A stretch of DNA of 14,864 nt from VYFG01 sp022827325 (lineage in GTDB: Bacteria > Pseudomonadota > Gammaproteobacteria > Arenicellales > Poriferihabitantaceae). Shown here piece after piece: positions 7,835 through 14,346 of the stretch. The notes beneath the pieces are model-generated. The model was not told where the DNA came from, made no database searches, and saw only the letters and a list, made by a program, of their open reading frames with translations. The position numbers were made by a program, and so were the translations under genes. Where the stretch lies: contig JAJDTE010000109.1 of NCBI GenBank assembly GCA_022827325.1, positions 1 to 14,864 on the forward strand. Direction: 5' to 3'. The stretch's first letter is position 1. Every line of letters starts with the position of its first letter.

Positions 7835-9121
7835 TCAGGGCGTTCCCTCGCCGGATTCCCAATCCTCCTTGGCATGCTGCTGCATGCATTCGAATGCCGC
7901 GCTGGACGGATGCATCGCCGTGGGTGTGACCGACAGCCGGGGCCCCTTCCTGAGCACCCGGCGCCGGGTCATGCGCCAGGTCCCGAACAGGCCGGTGAAC
8001 AGGTGCGCGGAGCCCATGCACCAGAAGAACCAGGCATTGCCGAACCAGTCCATCATGGCGGCCACGAACACGGGGCCGGCGACGGCGCCCAATCCGCCGA
8101 CCAGCACCAGCGTGCCACTGGCGGCAATCATCTGGCTGGGGTCGAGATGATCGTTGATGTAGGCGATGCACACCGAGTAGAGCGGCAAGGCGAGCCCGCA
8201 GAATCCCCCCACCGCCACCAGCAGGATCAGGCTGTCCCCGCGGGACAGCGGGATGCAGCCAATGGCGGACAATCCGGCCAGCAGTGTGGTCACCGTCAGC
8301 ACCTTGCGCCGGTCAAACCGGTCGGACAGCGCCCCGATGGGCCACTGCATCAGCACCGTGCCGATCACGGCCGCGGTCATGAACCAGGAGATCTCGCGGA
8401 GCGAAAGCCCGAGGCGCTGGGCATATACCGGGCCCAGGGCGAAGAACGTTGCGGTGACCAGTCCCACCATGAACATGCCCAGCATGCCCAGGGGGGATAT
8501 CCGGTAGAGAGCAAGCATCCGGATATTCACCGACTTCTCATGGCCGGGGGATTCCGTGGCGGACAGCAGCAGGGGCACCACCGCGATGGAGATCAGGATG
8601 GATGTGAGCACGAACAGCGGAAACCCCCGGGGATCCGCCAGGTTCAGCAGGAGCTGCCCGAGACCCACGCCGACGTAGGTGACCACCATGTAGATGGACA
8701 GCAGCTTGCCCCGGGTCTGGTTGGTGGCGCGGTCATTGAGCCAGCTTTCCGCCACGACATAGAGCCCGGCGAAGCAGAATCCGCTGACCAGCCTGAGGGC
8801 AATCCAGATCCAGACCTCGATGAACACGGCGTGCACGAGGATTGCGGCCGATGCCATGGCCGCAAGCGCGGCGAAGACCCGCACATGCCCCACCTGGACC
8901 ATGATCCTGGGCGCAAGGATGGAGCCGGACAGGAAGCCGATGTAGAAGGAGGACATGATCAGTCCGGTGATCGTGGCGCTGAATCCCTCCTGGTCCGCGC
9001 GCACCGCCAGCAAGGTGGCCTGCAGTCCGTCGCCCAGCATCAGGATGCCGAACCCGAGCAGCAGCGCCCAGGTGGACAGGAGGATGGGGCCGAGACGCTG
9101 GGGGCTTGTTGCCTGATTCAT
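7835..9121 (-). CDS. MFS transporter, YcaD-like
   Basis: The 428-residue minus-strand product has about twelve hydrophobic helices in two halves. It resembles E. coli YcaD-type permeases: helix 4 region with VVAESWLND (residues 122-130), then a RGKLLSIYMVV stretch near 137-147, and a motif-A-like loop GALSDRFDRRKVL at 263-275. Polar residues at the C-terminus form a cytoplasmic tail of about 40 residues. The substrate of this subfamily is not established. The start at 9121 gives MNQATSPQ followed by the first helix; a longer frame reaching 9277 adds an Arg/Gly-rich stretch that overlaps the divergent amidase gene and looks non-coding. No ribosome-binding site precedes 9121, and a promoter candidate lies directly before it. 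It is divergent to the amidase-sulfatase pair, so export or import of a related compound is possible. Confidence 0.9.
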   Translation of the reverse strand: MNQATSPQRLGPILLSTWALLLGFGILMLGDGLQATLLAVRADQEGFSATITGLIMSSFYIGFLSGSILAPRIMVQVGHVRVFAALAAMASAAILVHAVFIEVWIWIALRLVSGFCFAGLYVVAESWLNDRATNQTRGKLLSIYMVVTYVGVGLGQLLLNLADPRGFPLFVLTSILISIAVVPLLLSATESPGHEKSVNIRMLALYRISPLGMLGMFMVGLVTATFFALGPVYAQRLGLSLREISWFMTAAVIGTVLMQWPIGALSDRFDRRKVLTVTTLLAGLSAIGCIPLSRGDSLILLVAVGGFCGLALPLYSVCIAYINDHLDPSQMIAASGTLVLVGGLGAVAGPVFVAAMMDWFGNAWFFWCMGSAHLFTGLFGTWRMTRRRVLRKGPRLSVTPTAMHPSSAAFECMQQHAKEDWESGEGTP

Positions 9122-9127
9122 CACCGG

Positions 9128-9156
9128 ATTGTAGCTTCTGCGACAGGCCGAACCAA
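9128..9156 (-). promoter_or_regulatory. Candidate promoter of the MFS gene, placing the start site at the start codon
   Basis: On the minus strand TTGGTT (9156-9151) is followed after 17 bases by TACAAT (9133-9128, 5 of 6 consensus). Transcription would start about 7 bases on, at or next to the A of ATG 9121. For the rightward amidase gene, TATAGT at 9174-9179 is a possible -10 box, but no good -35 box is seen at the right distance. Confidence 0.4.
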
Positions 9157-9216
9157 TTTCCGTTCCGGTCCCGTATAGTCGGAAACCACTTCGCCCTCGT
9201 GACGGCCCGTCTCCAG

Positions 9217-10653
9217 ATGACCGAGACCCCCCCACCCGAATACCTGTTCTGGTCCGCCGCCCGGTTGGCCCGGACAATCCGCAGCGGGGAACTGACCTCG
9301 CGGACGGTGACCGGGGCCTGCCTGGAACAGATCGCCCGGGTCAACCCGGTCATCAATGCGGCCGTCCGGGTGGTGGCCGACAGTGCGATGGAGGAGGCCG
9401 GGAAGTGCGACCGGGAGGCGGCCAGCGGTCGGTTCCGCGGCCCGCTGCACGGAGTTCCCATCAGCATCAAGGACTCCATCGACACCGCGGGCATCGTGAC
9501 CACCGGGGGTACCGAGGGCCGGCGCGGCTTCGTACCGGAGCGGGACGCGACGGTCATGCGCCGGCTCAGGGAGGCGGGTGCGGTGCTGCTGGCGAAAACC
9601 AACACCCCGGAACTGACCATGGGCGGGGAAACCGTCAACACCCTCTACGGGCGCACCTGCAATCCCTATGACCCGGCACGCAGTCCCGGGGGCAGCAGCG
9701 GCGGGTCGGTGGCGCTGGTGGCTTGCGGCGGGTCCTACCTGGAACTTGGCTCCGACACCGGCGGCAGCATCCGCGAGCCGGCGCATTTCTGCGGGGTGGC
9801 GGGGATCAAGCCCACGTCGGGCCGCGTACCGCGTACGGGCCATATCGTTCCCTGGGGCCTCGGCGCATTCGACAGCCTGACCCAGATCGGTCCCATCGCC
9901 CGTTACGTCGGGGACCTGTGGCCAGCGCTGTCATGCATCGCGGGCCCGGATGACGTGGACCCGGGTGTGGTGCCGGCCGGATTGCGCGATCCCCGTGACG
10001 TGGACGTCGGGGACCTTCGAATCGCCTGGCATCTGGGCAATGGCATCGTGACGCCCGATGCGGACCTGTGCCGGGGGGTGCACGATGCGGCGGCGTGGCT
10101 GTCGGATCGGGGGGCGGTGCTCCTGGAGGACTGCCCGGCGGTGCTGCCCGAACTGTCCCGTCTCCTGGTCGAACTCCGCCGGTCCCTGCTGGGGGAAATC
10201 CTGCACGGGCTTCTGGAGGCATACGGAACCGGGACGCCCGGCCCCGAACTCGGGGCCCTGCTGTCCGGCGGCGCCCTGTCCGGGGGCAGTGCCGTGGACA
10301 ACCGCCTGCTGCAGCGCATCGACCGCGCCCGCGGCAGGGCGCTTCGGTTCATGCGGGACCATGACGCCATCCTGTGCGCCCCGTCCATCTCGCCCGCGAG
10401 GCCCCACGGAGCGAACGCGGCCATGGACTATGAACACTGGAGCCCGGTGACCTTGTACAACCTGCTCGGATGGCCCTGCGGCGTGGTCAGGTCGGGCACC
10501 GATGAAGCCGGGAATCTACCCGTCGGCGTGCAGGTCGTCGCCCCTCCCTGGCGGGAGGATATCGTGCTTGCGGTCCTTGCGGAGATCGAACGGTCGGGAG
10601 GCGGGTACCGGCCCCCGGACATTGCGTCTGCACCGGTCCCGGAATCATCGTGA
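9217..10653 (+). CDS. Amidase-signature family hydrolase
   Basis: The 478-residue enzyme belongs to the amidase signature family, which hydrolyses carboxamides with a Ser-cisSer-Lys triad. All three residues are visible: Lys85 in PISIKDSIDT, cis-Ser160 in SPGGSSGGS and nucleophile Ser184 in GSDTGGSIREP; the 24-residue spacing between the serines matches known members. There is no signal peptide, so it should be cytoplasmic. Length is normal for the family. The GatA-type role in tRNA amidation is unlikely because no gatB or gatC is adjacent. The start at 9217 (MTETPPPEY) is chosen because upstream in-frame codons overlap the divergent promoter region; a GTG at 9199 is an alternative and neither has a good ribosome-binding site. 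Its last four bases overlap the sulfatase start. The natural amide is unknown. Confidence 0.93.
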   Translation: MTETPPPEYLFWSAARLARTIRSGELTSRTVTGACLEQIARVNPVINAAVRVVADSAMEEAGKCDREAASGRFRGPLHGVPISIKDSIDTAGIVTTGGTEGRRGFVPERDATVMRRLREAGAVLLAKTNTPELTMGGETVNTLYGRTCNPYDPARSPGGSSGGSVALVACGGSYLELGSDTGGSIREPAHFCGVAGIKPTSGRVPRTGHIVPWGLGAFDSLTQIGPIARYVGDLWPALSCIAGPDDVDPGVVPAGLRDPRDVDVGDLRIAWHLGNGIVTPDADLCRGVHDAAAWLSDRGAVLLEDCPAVLPELSRLLVELRRSLLGEILHGLLEAYGTGTPGPELGALLSGGALSGGSAVDNRLLQRIDRARGRALRFMRDHDAILCAPSISPARPHGANAAMDYEHWSPVTLYNLLGWPCGVVRSGTDEAGNLPVGVQVVAPPWREDIVLAVLAEIERSGGGYRPPDIASAPVPESS

Positions 10654-12188
10654 GCGTCCGGCCGAACTTCCTCGTCATCTGCACCGACCAGCAACGGTCG
10701 GACAGCCTCGGCTGCGCCGGAAACCGGCAGGCGAGCACCGCGCATATCGACAGCATCGCCCGGAACGGGACCCTGTTTCGCCGGCACAGCACACCGATGC
10801 AGATCTGCTCCCCCAGCAGGGCCACCATGCTCTCGGGCCTGTACCCGCGCCATCACGGCCTGGTGGTGAACGGCATGGCGCTGCCCGGGAAAGTGCCGGT
10901 GGTCACGGACACACTGGCCGCGGCGGGCTACCGGACCCATGCGGTGGGCAAGATGCACCTGGAGCCCCTGCTGGCCCCGCCGGAATACCGCATGCCGGAT
11001 TCAAGGGCTTTCTGGAGCCTGCCTGAATCGGACGGTTGGAACGGTCCCCACTACGGGTACCAGACGCTGGACCTCCTGCTCGGCGAGTCGGATACCGCCC
11101 ACCTGGCCGGGCACTATGCCAACTGGCTGCGCGAGAACCATCCGGACTCCGTCCCGTTGCTGTTGCCCGCAAGCGCCCCCGAACCGCCCCCGGCCGACCT
11201 GGACGAGATCTGGCGCTCGGCCATCCCCGCGGAGCACCACTACAACACCTGGATCACGGACCGGGCCATGTCGTTCATCGGTCAGGCCTCCGCCGCGTCC
11301 GCGCCTTTTTTCCTGTTCGTTTCCTACCCGGACCCGCACCACCCGTTTGATCCCCCGGCAGAGTATGCGGACCGGTTCGATCCTGCCGGAATGCCGGTTC
11401 CCCGGGCGTCGGCCGAGGAGCGCAGCCGCCAGTTGCCCTATTTCAGAGAACTCTATCCCGAGGGGGCGGGTTTCAGGGAACTGTACTGGTCGGCCCGGAC
11501 GGACCTGGAGGGCGGTTCGATGATCACGACGGACCGGATCAGTGATGAATCCCTCGGGCGCGCCATCGCATACACCCATGCCACCATCCGGATGATCGAC
11601 GACCAGGTGGGCCGCCTGCTGGAAACCCTGGACCGCGCCGGCCTCGCGGACAGCACGGTCATTCTGTTCACTTCCGATCACGGCGAGCTGCTGGGGGACC
11701 ACGGCCTGCTGCACAAGGGGCCGCCACCGTACCGGCAATTGACCGAGGTGGCCTGCCTGATGCAGGGCCCCGGAATTCCGGCGGGGGCTGTCGTGGACGC
11801 CATGACCAGCCACATCGACCTGGCGCCCACGATACTTGATTTGGCGGGGGTGCAAGGTAAGGGCCATGACTTTGACGGAACCAGCATGACGCCGCTTCTC
11901 GGGGATGGGGCGTCCACTCTCAGGGAATTCGATTTCGGTGAATACCATCCCACGGCCCGCACGGATCTCTACAACCAGACTGTGAGAACCGCGGGCTGGC
12001 GCCTGACCCTGTACCCAGGGCATCCCGAGTGGGGAGAGCTGTTCAACCTGGCGGAGGATCCGTCGGAGCGGCTGAACCGGTACGGCGAACCCGGTACCGC
12101 CGCCGTTGCGGCGGAGCTCCGCGACGTTTTGGAGGAACGGTTTCCTCCCTGCCCCGAGGTGGACAACGAATGGATCTGCAAGTGGTAG
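10650..12188 (+). CDS. Sulfatase (type I, formylglycine-dependent), cytoplasmic
   Basis: The 512-residue product starts at GTG 10650 in a GTGA overlap with the amidase stop, which implies translational coupling. It has the alkaline-phosphatase/sulfatase fold marks: metal-binding start NFLVICTDQQRSD (Asp13, Gln14), the signature CSPSR with Cys53, which must be oxidised to formylglycine, and Arg57, then GYRTHAVGKMHLE with Lys101 and His103, and the second metal site TSDHGELLGDHG (Asp343, His344) with Lys356. These suggest hydrolysis of a sulfate ester, though some relatives cleave phosphonate esters; those usually carry CxPxR variants and cannot be excluded. No signal peptide precedes the fold, unlike most polysaccharide sulfatases, so the substrate should be small and imported. 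A maturase for the formylglycine is not in this window. The C-terminal part (FGEYHP..., LFNLAEDPSERLN) is typical of arylsulfatase A-like proteins. Confidence 0.93.
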   Translation: MSVRPNFLVICTDQQRSDSLGCAGNRQASTAHIDSIARNGTLFRRHSTPMQICSPSRATMLSGLYPRHHGLVVNGMALPGKVPVVTDTLAAAGYRTHAVGKMHLEPLLAPPEYRMPDSRAFWSLPESDGWNGPHYGYQTLDLLLGESDTAHLAGHYANWLRENHPDSVPLLLPASAPEPPPADLDEIWRSAIPAEHHYNTWITDRAMSFIGQASAASAPFFLFVSYPDPHHPFDPPAEYADRFDPAGMPVPRASAEERSRQLPYFRELYPEGAGFRELYWSARTDLEGGSMITTDRISDESLGRAIAYTHATIRMIDDQVGRLLETLDRAGLADSTVILFTSDHGELLGDHGLLHKGPPPYRQLTEVACLMQGPGIPAGAVVDAMTSHIDLAPTILDLAGVQGKGHDFDGTSMTPLLGDGASTLREFDFGEYHPTARTDLYNQTVRTAGWRLTLYPGHPEWGELFNLAEDPSERLNRYGEPGTAAVAAELRDVLEERFPPCPEVDNEWICKW

Positions 12189-12213
12189 CCGGACCGCACG
12201 TCCCGGCCTGGAA

Positions 12214-12234
12214 CCCCGCCTCCCTGCTGCGGGG
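12214..12234. terminator. GC-rich hairpin between convergent sulfatase and antitoxin genes
   Basis: CCCCGC (12214-12219) pairs with GCGGGG (12229-12234) around a 9-base loop, 25 bases after the sulfatase stop and 22 bases beyond the stop of the minus-strand antitoxin. There is no T run on the plus strand and only TT on the minus strand, so termination may be weak or Rho-assisted. Confidence 0.3.
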
Positions 12235-12256
12235 GTAATGGCGCTTCCCGTTTTGG

Positions 12257-12523
12257 TCAGTCGCCGCGCTCGGTCAGCCTGCCGTCCAGGAATTTATGGA
12301 TCACGCTCGACAGCAGAGTCTGGTAAGGAATGCCATCTTCGCGGGCTCTCGCATGCGCGAGATTGAAGTCGCGTTCGGTCATCCGGAGATTTACCCTGCG
12401 GGATTTGTTGAAGGTATTGCGGGCCGCTACCCGTTCGGTCTCCATTTCCTTTGCGGCATCATCGGCGCGGCGCATTTCGCCTCGCTCGAATTTCTCCAGG
12501 ATTTTCTGTTCTTCGATTTTCAT
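12257..12523 (-). CDS. Orphan CopG-type (ribbon-helix-helix) antitoxin
   Basis: The 88-residue minus-strand product has a charged N-terminal arm (residues 1-40) and a ribbon-helix-helix core: strand RRVNLRMTE (42-50), helix RDFNLAHARARED and then GIPYQTLLSSVIHKFLDGRL (64-83). The GIPYQTLLSSVIHK stretch is characteristic of CopG antitoxins of type II systems (PF12441-like, from memory). Such proteins dimerise, bind their own operator through the strand and neutralise a toxin with the other part. The toxin is usually encoded just upstream in the same operon, but here the upstream side (from 12524) holds only an apparent mobile-element remnant, so no partner is visible. GGAG lies 11 bases before the start. 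It may be a relic, or may act against a toxin encoded elsewhere. Confidence 0.82.
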   Translation of the reverse strand: MKIEEQKILEKFERGEMRRADDAAKEMETERVAARNTFNKSRRVNLRMTERDFNLAHARAREDGIPYQTLLSSVIHKFLDGRLTERGD

Positions 12524-12531
12524 CTATACGC

Positions 12532-12630
12532 TCACTCCAGTGATTGCACCCCGCCCTGAAGAACGGGGGTTTCTGCTTCCCGGCCTACTGTGTGCGCCTC
12601 TGGCGAATGGGTTCCCGTCCGTTGGTTCAT
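12532..12630 (-). mobile_element. Possible right-end remnant of an IS200/IS605 (TnpB-type) element
   Basis: Read on the minus strand, this stretch has an open frame of 32 codons ending at TGA 12532-12534, directly before the orphan antitoxin. It contains GAAACCCCCG-TTCTTCAG-GGCGGGG, a pattern resembling the hairpin found after tnpB near the right end of many IS605-type elements; CCCCG at 12549-12553 pairs with CGGGG at 12564-12568 on the plus strand. The reading TVGREAETPVLQGG would then be the tail of a TnpB-like protein. No nuclease motif is left and the left end is absent. The call rests on memory of such ends and is tentative. Confidence 0.35.
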
Positions 12631-12637
12631 TCCAATC

Positions 12638-12666
12638 TTGTATATAGTCCATTAATAGACTATATT
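12638..12666 (+). promoter_or_regulatory. Promoter of the Xre-RES toxin-antitoxin operon
   Basis: TTGTAT (12638-12643) and TATATT (12661-12666, 5 of 6 consensus) are separated by exactly 17 bases. Transcription would begin near 12673, and GGAG at 12686-12689 lies 6 bases before the antitoxin ATG at 12696. The inverted-repeat operator overlaps both boxes. Confidence 0.65.
12642..12665. promoter_or_regulatory. Inverted-repeat operator overlapping the toxin-antitoxin promoter
   Basis: ATATAGTC (12642-12649) and GACTATAT (12658-12665) form a perfect 8-bp inverted repeat around CATTAATA, spanning the space between the -35 and -10 boxes. A second perfect palindrome, ATTCTAGAAT, follows at 12664-12673. 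Both are good candidates for binding of the Xre-type antitoxin encoded next, which would repress its own operon. Confidence 0.6.
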
Positions 12667-12695
12667 CTAGAATTGAAACATATATGGAGTAAATC

Positions 12696-13100
12696 ATGCC
12701 TGCACAAGCACTACCAGCAACGGCGTTTGATCGCAAGGAACTCTCCGGCCCAGCGCTACGTACGTTCTTTCGCATTGCGATGCTCTGGAGACTCTCGGTC
12801 GAGGAACAGATGACCCTGCTCGGGTTGACCGCCCGATCAACTTTCTTCAAGTGGAAGAAGAACCCGAACACCATTCTGCCAAAGGACACGCTGGAGCGTA
12901 TTTCCTACATACTGGGCATCTACAAGGCGCTCCAGCTTCTGCTCCCCGACCAACAGGCGGCTGACGAATGGGTGAGGCGTCCGAACGTGTCACCTTTGTT
13001 CGGTGGTCGTTCCGCTCTTGAACGCATGCTGTCCGGTCAGGTGGCAGACCTCTACGTCGTAAGGCAATACTTGGATGCCCAGCGGGGCGGCTGGGCATGA
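12696..13100 (+). CDS. Xre/MbcA/ParS-family antitoxin of a RES toxin
   Basis: The 134-residue product has an N-terminal helix-turn-helix region (about residues 21-60, with LSVEEQMTLLGLTARSTFFKW) and a C-terminal toxin-binding DUF2384-type domain (about 70-127), recognised by NVSPLFGGRSALERMLSG (97-114) and the following VRQYLDAQRGGW. In this family the C-terminal domain covers the toxin's NAD+ pocket and the helix-turn-helix binds the operator. The start at 12696 has GGAG 6 bases upstream. Its stop overlaps the toxin start by 4 bases (ATGA), the usual arrangement for a coupled antitoxin-toxin pair. The promoter and operator lie directly upstream. DNA here is less G/C-rich than in the genes before it, consistent with acquisition by transfer. 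Confidence 0.9.
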   Translation: MPAQALPATAFDRKELSGPALRTFFRIAMLWRLSVEEQMTLLGLTARSTFFKWKKNPNTILPKDTLERISYILGIYKALQLLLPDQQAADEWVRRPNVSPLFGGRSALERMLSGQVADLYVVRQYLDAQRGGWA

Positions 13101-13777
13101 CATTTCCGGTTGCCCGCATCGAATGGAAGCCATGCTGGAGAATCATCCCCAGCCGGTTCCCGCCCATCCAGCTCTTCGAGCGGGTGGCCGATCCGGAAGA
13201 TCTTGAAGCGGTCTTCGAGATGGACGCGCTCACCAACTCTCGGTTGCGCGCCGAAGTCGGTGACTACGAAATTGTACCGCCAGAAGATCGCATCAGCGGA
13301 CCCGGGTCCACCGTCATCATGGCAGCATTCACTCATCTGAACCCGACCGGCAGCCGGTTTTCGGACGGAACCTACGGTGTCTTCTATGCTGCCAACGACC
13401 TCGACACGGCCATTGCAGAGACGAAGTACCATCGCGAGCAGTTCATGAGTGACACCGCCCAGGGGTACATGGAACTGGACATGCGTGTATACCTCGTTGA
13501 CATCGACGGGGACCTGCACGACTTGAGAGGCATGAAAACAACCCAGCCGCTTGTCTACCACAACGACAACTATGCAGCAGGTCAGCATATTGCGAGTACA
13601 TTGCGCGACGCTGGTTCAAACGGAATCGTCTATGACAGCGTACGGTGGGTAGCAGGCCAATGCGCCGCCGTCTTCCGGTCGCCCCTTCTGTCCAACGCCC
13701 GCCAAGAGCGGCACCTATGCTACGTCTGGAACGGACAGCAAATAGTCACTGTTTATGAGAAACGGGAATTCGGCTAA
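13097..13777 (+). CDS. RES-domain toxin (NAD+-degrading)
   Basis: The 226-residue product has the RES domain named for its conserved Arg, Glu and Ser. All three are visible: Arg87 in NPTGSRFSDGTYGVFYAA, Glu108 in DTAIAETKYHRE and Ser181 in NGIVYDSVRW. RES toxins are related in fold to ADP-ribosyltransferases and kill or arrest cells by breaking down NAD+; the antitoxin encoded just upstream would block this. The N-terminal 65 residues are a usual extension of the longer RES class. Nothing suggests inactivation: the frame is intact and the length is normal. The start ATG at 13097 overlaps the antitoxin stop, and expression should follow that of the antitoxin. Confidence 0.92.
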   Translation: MTFPVARIEWKPCWRIIPSRFPPIQLFERVADPEDLEAVFEMDALTNSRLRAEVGDYEIVPPEDRISGPGSTVIMAAFTHLNPTGSRFSDGTYGVFYAANDLDTAIAETKYHREQFMSDTAQGYMELDMRVYLVDIDGDLHDLRGMKTTQPLVYHNDNYAAGQHIASTLRDAGSNGIVYDSVRWVAGQCAAVFRSPLLSNARQERHLCYVWNGQQIVTVYEKREFG

Positions 13778-14143
13778 GATGACAAGCTCTTACCTTCCTG
13801 TGAGGAGCCTGCACCAGTATCTGGAAGGTCCCCACACGGAACAACAGACCCAATAGATTTCGGATGGTGCTCTCGAAACACGATCGCTGGCGCGGTAGGG
13901 GCGCTTTTCCGCAGGTTGCCAGTTACCCGTTAAATTGCGACTCATGCTTCATGTTCCATTGATGGTACGGCTCCACCCTCGAGGGGTATCAACCTGCAAC
14001 CAACTCTGATGGACGATGGGTCAACTAGCAACACCGCCAGCAACCCGAGGACGCCTTTCAGGCGGGACTGCAGAACACTGCTGTCGAAAGAGCGGCAGGT
14101 AGACTATGGTCAAGTCACTGGTTCTTGACCTTGGATAGACACA
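13778..14143. other. 366-base gap between two toxin-antitoxin loci, no recognisable gene
   Basis: I recognise no gene here. A 25-codon frame starts at ATG 13779 and ends at 13856, but it resembles nothing. The frame that continues past the RES stop stays open to TAA 13931 and then to TGA 14126, without any family-like sequence. Short hairpins are visible: CGCCT/AGGCG near 14060, and the GGTCAAG/CTTGACC repeat listed separately. GTAGGGGCGC at 13895 resembles a REP head without a proper palindrome. The stretch could hold a promoter, a decayed gene or a structured RNA. Confidence 0.5.
14108..14130. promoter_or_regulatory. Inverted repeat just upstream of the DUF5397-VapD pair
   Basis: GGTCAAG (14108-14114) and CTTGACC (14124-14130) form a perfect 7-bp inverted repeat with a 9-base loop, ending 13 bases before ATG 14144. 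Its position suits an operator for autoregulation of a toxin-antitoxin operon or a hairpin in the leader. No convincing -10/-35 pair is seen with it. Confidence 0.45.
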
Positions 14144-14344
14144 ATGCCTGGAAATGAAACACCACCAGTAATATCCTCCGGCAAGATCAGAACATTTGGG
14201 CCGATCGGGCCAAAATACGAGGTGGGAGAACCGCTACGCAGGCTGGATGATGGCGACTGGTTGTTTGAAGTAACGTTGGTCGAAAGCGGCGAAAAAACGG
14301 AATATCGCTTCACCCACATACAGGATGATCCAGAGGCCGTGTAA
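14144..14344 (+). CDS. DUF5397-like small protein, putative antitoxin partner of VapD
   Basis: The 66-residue product contains SGKIRTFGPIGPKYEVGEPL (residues 12-31) and, further on, VTLVESGEKTEYRFTHIQDDPEA. This pattern (short beta-rich protein, KIRTFGPIGPKYEV start and DDPEAV end) fits my memory of the DUF5397 family. It ends three bases before the first VapD-like codon. In Haemophilus a small gene, vapX, precedes vapD and acts as antitoxin; by position this gene would be the equivalent, but I cannot show homology to VapX. Only a weak ribosome-binding site (GGA at 14133) precedes it. No helix-turn-helix is seen. The frame is intact although the next gene is broken. Confidence 0.7.
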   Translation: MPGNETPPVISSGKIRTFGPIGPKYEVGEPLRRLDDGDWLFEVTLVESGEKTEYRFTHIQDDPEAV

Positions 14345-14346
14345 AA

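Noticed and set aside
7828..7840. Hairpin CCCTG/CAGGG as a terminator for the DUF3461-like gene
   Set aside because: The stem is only 5 bp, it overlaps the MFS stop codon and there is no T run.
7874..9178. 434-codon plus-strand open frame across the MFS gene
   Set aside because: Its sequence is dominated by Gly, His, Gln and Arg with no domain, while the minus strand encodes a well-formed twelve-helix transporter.
11001..12023. 340-codon minus-strand open frame across the sulfatase gene
   Set aside because: It is the antisense of catalytic sulfatase motifs and has no recognisable family features.
12524..12889. 121-codon minus-strand frame as the missing toxin of the orphan antitoxin
   Set aside because: Most of it is antisense to the Xre antitoxin gene and its promoter, and it resembles no toxin family.
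13895..13912. Third REP-like head GTAGGGGCGC in the gap after the RES toxin
   Set aside because: The following bases do not form the expected palindrome, so the match may be chance.
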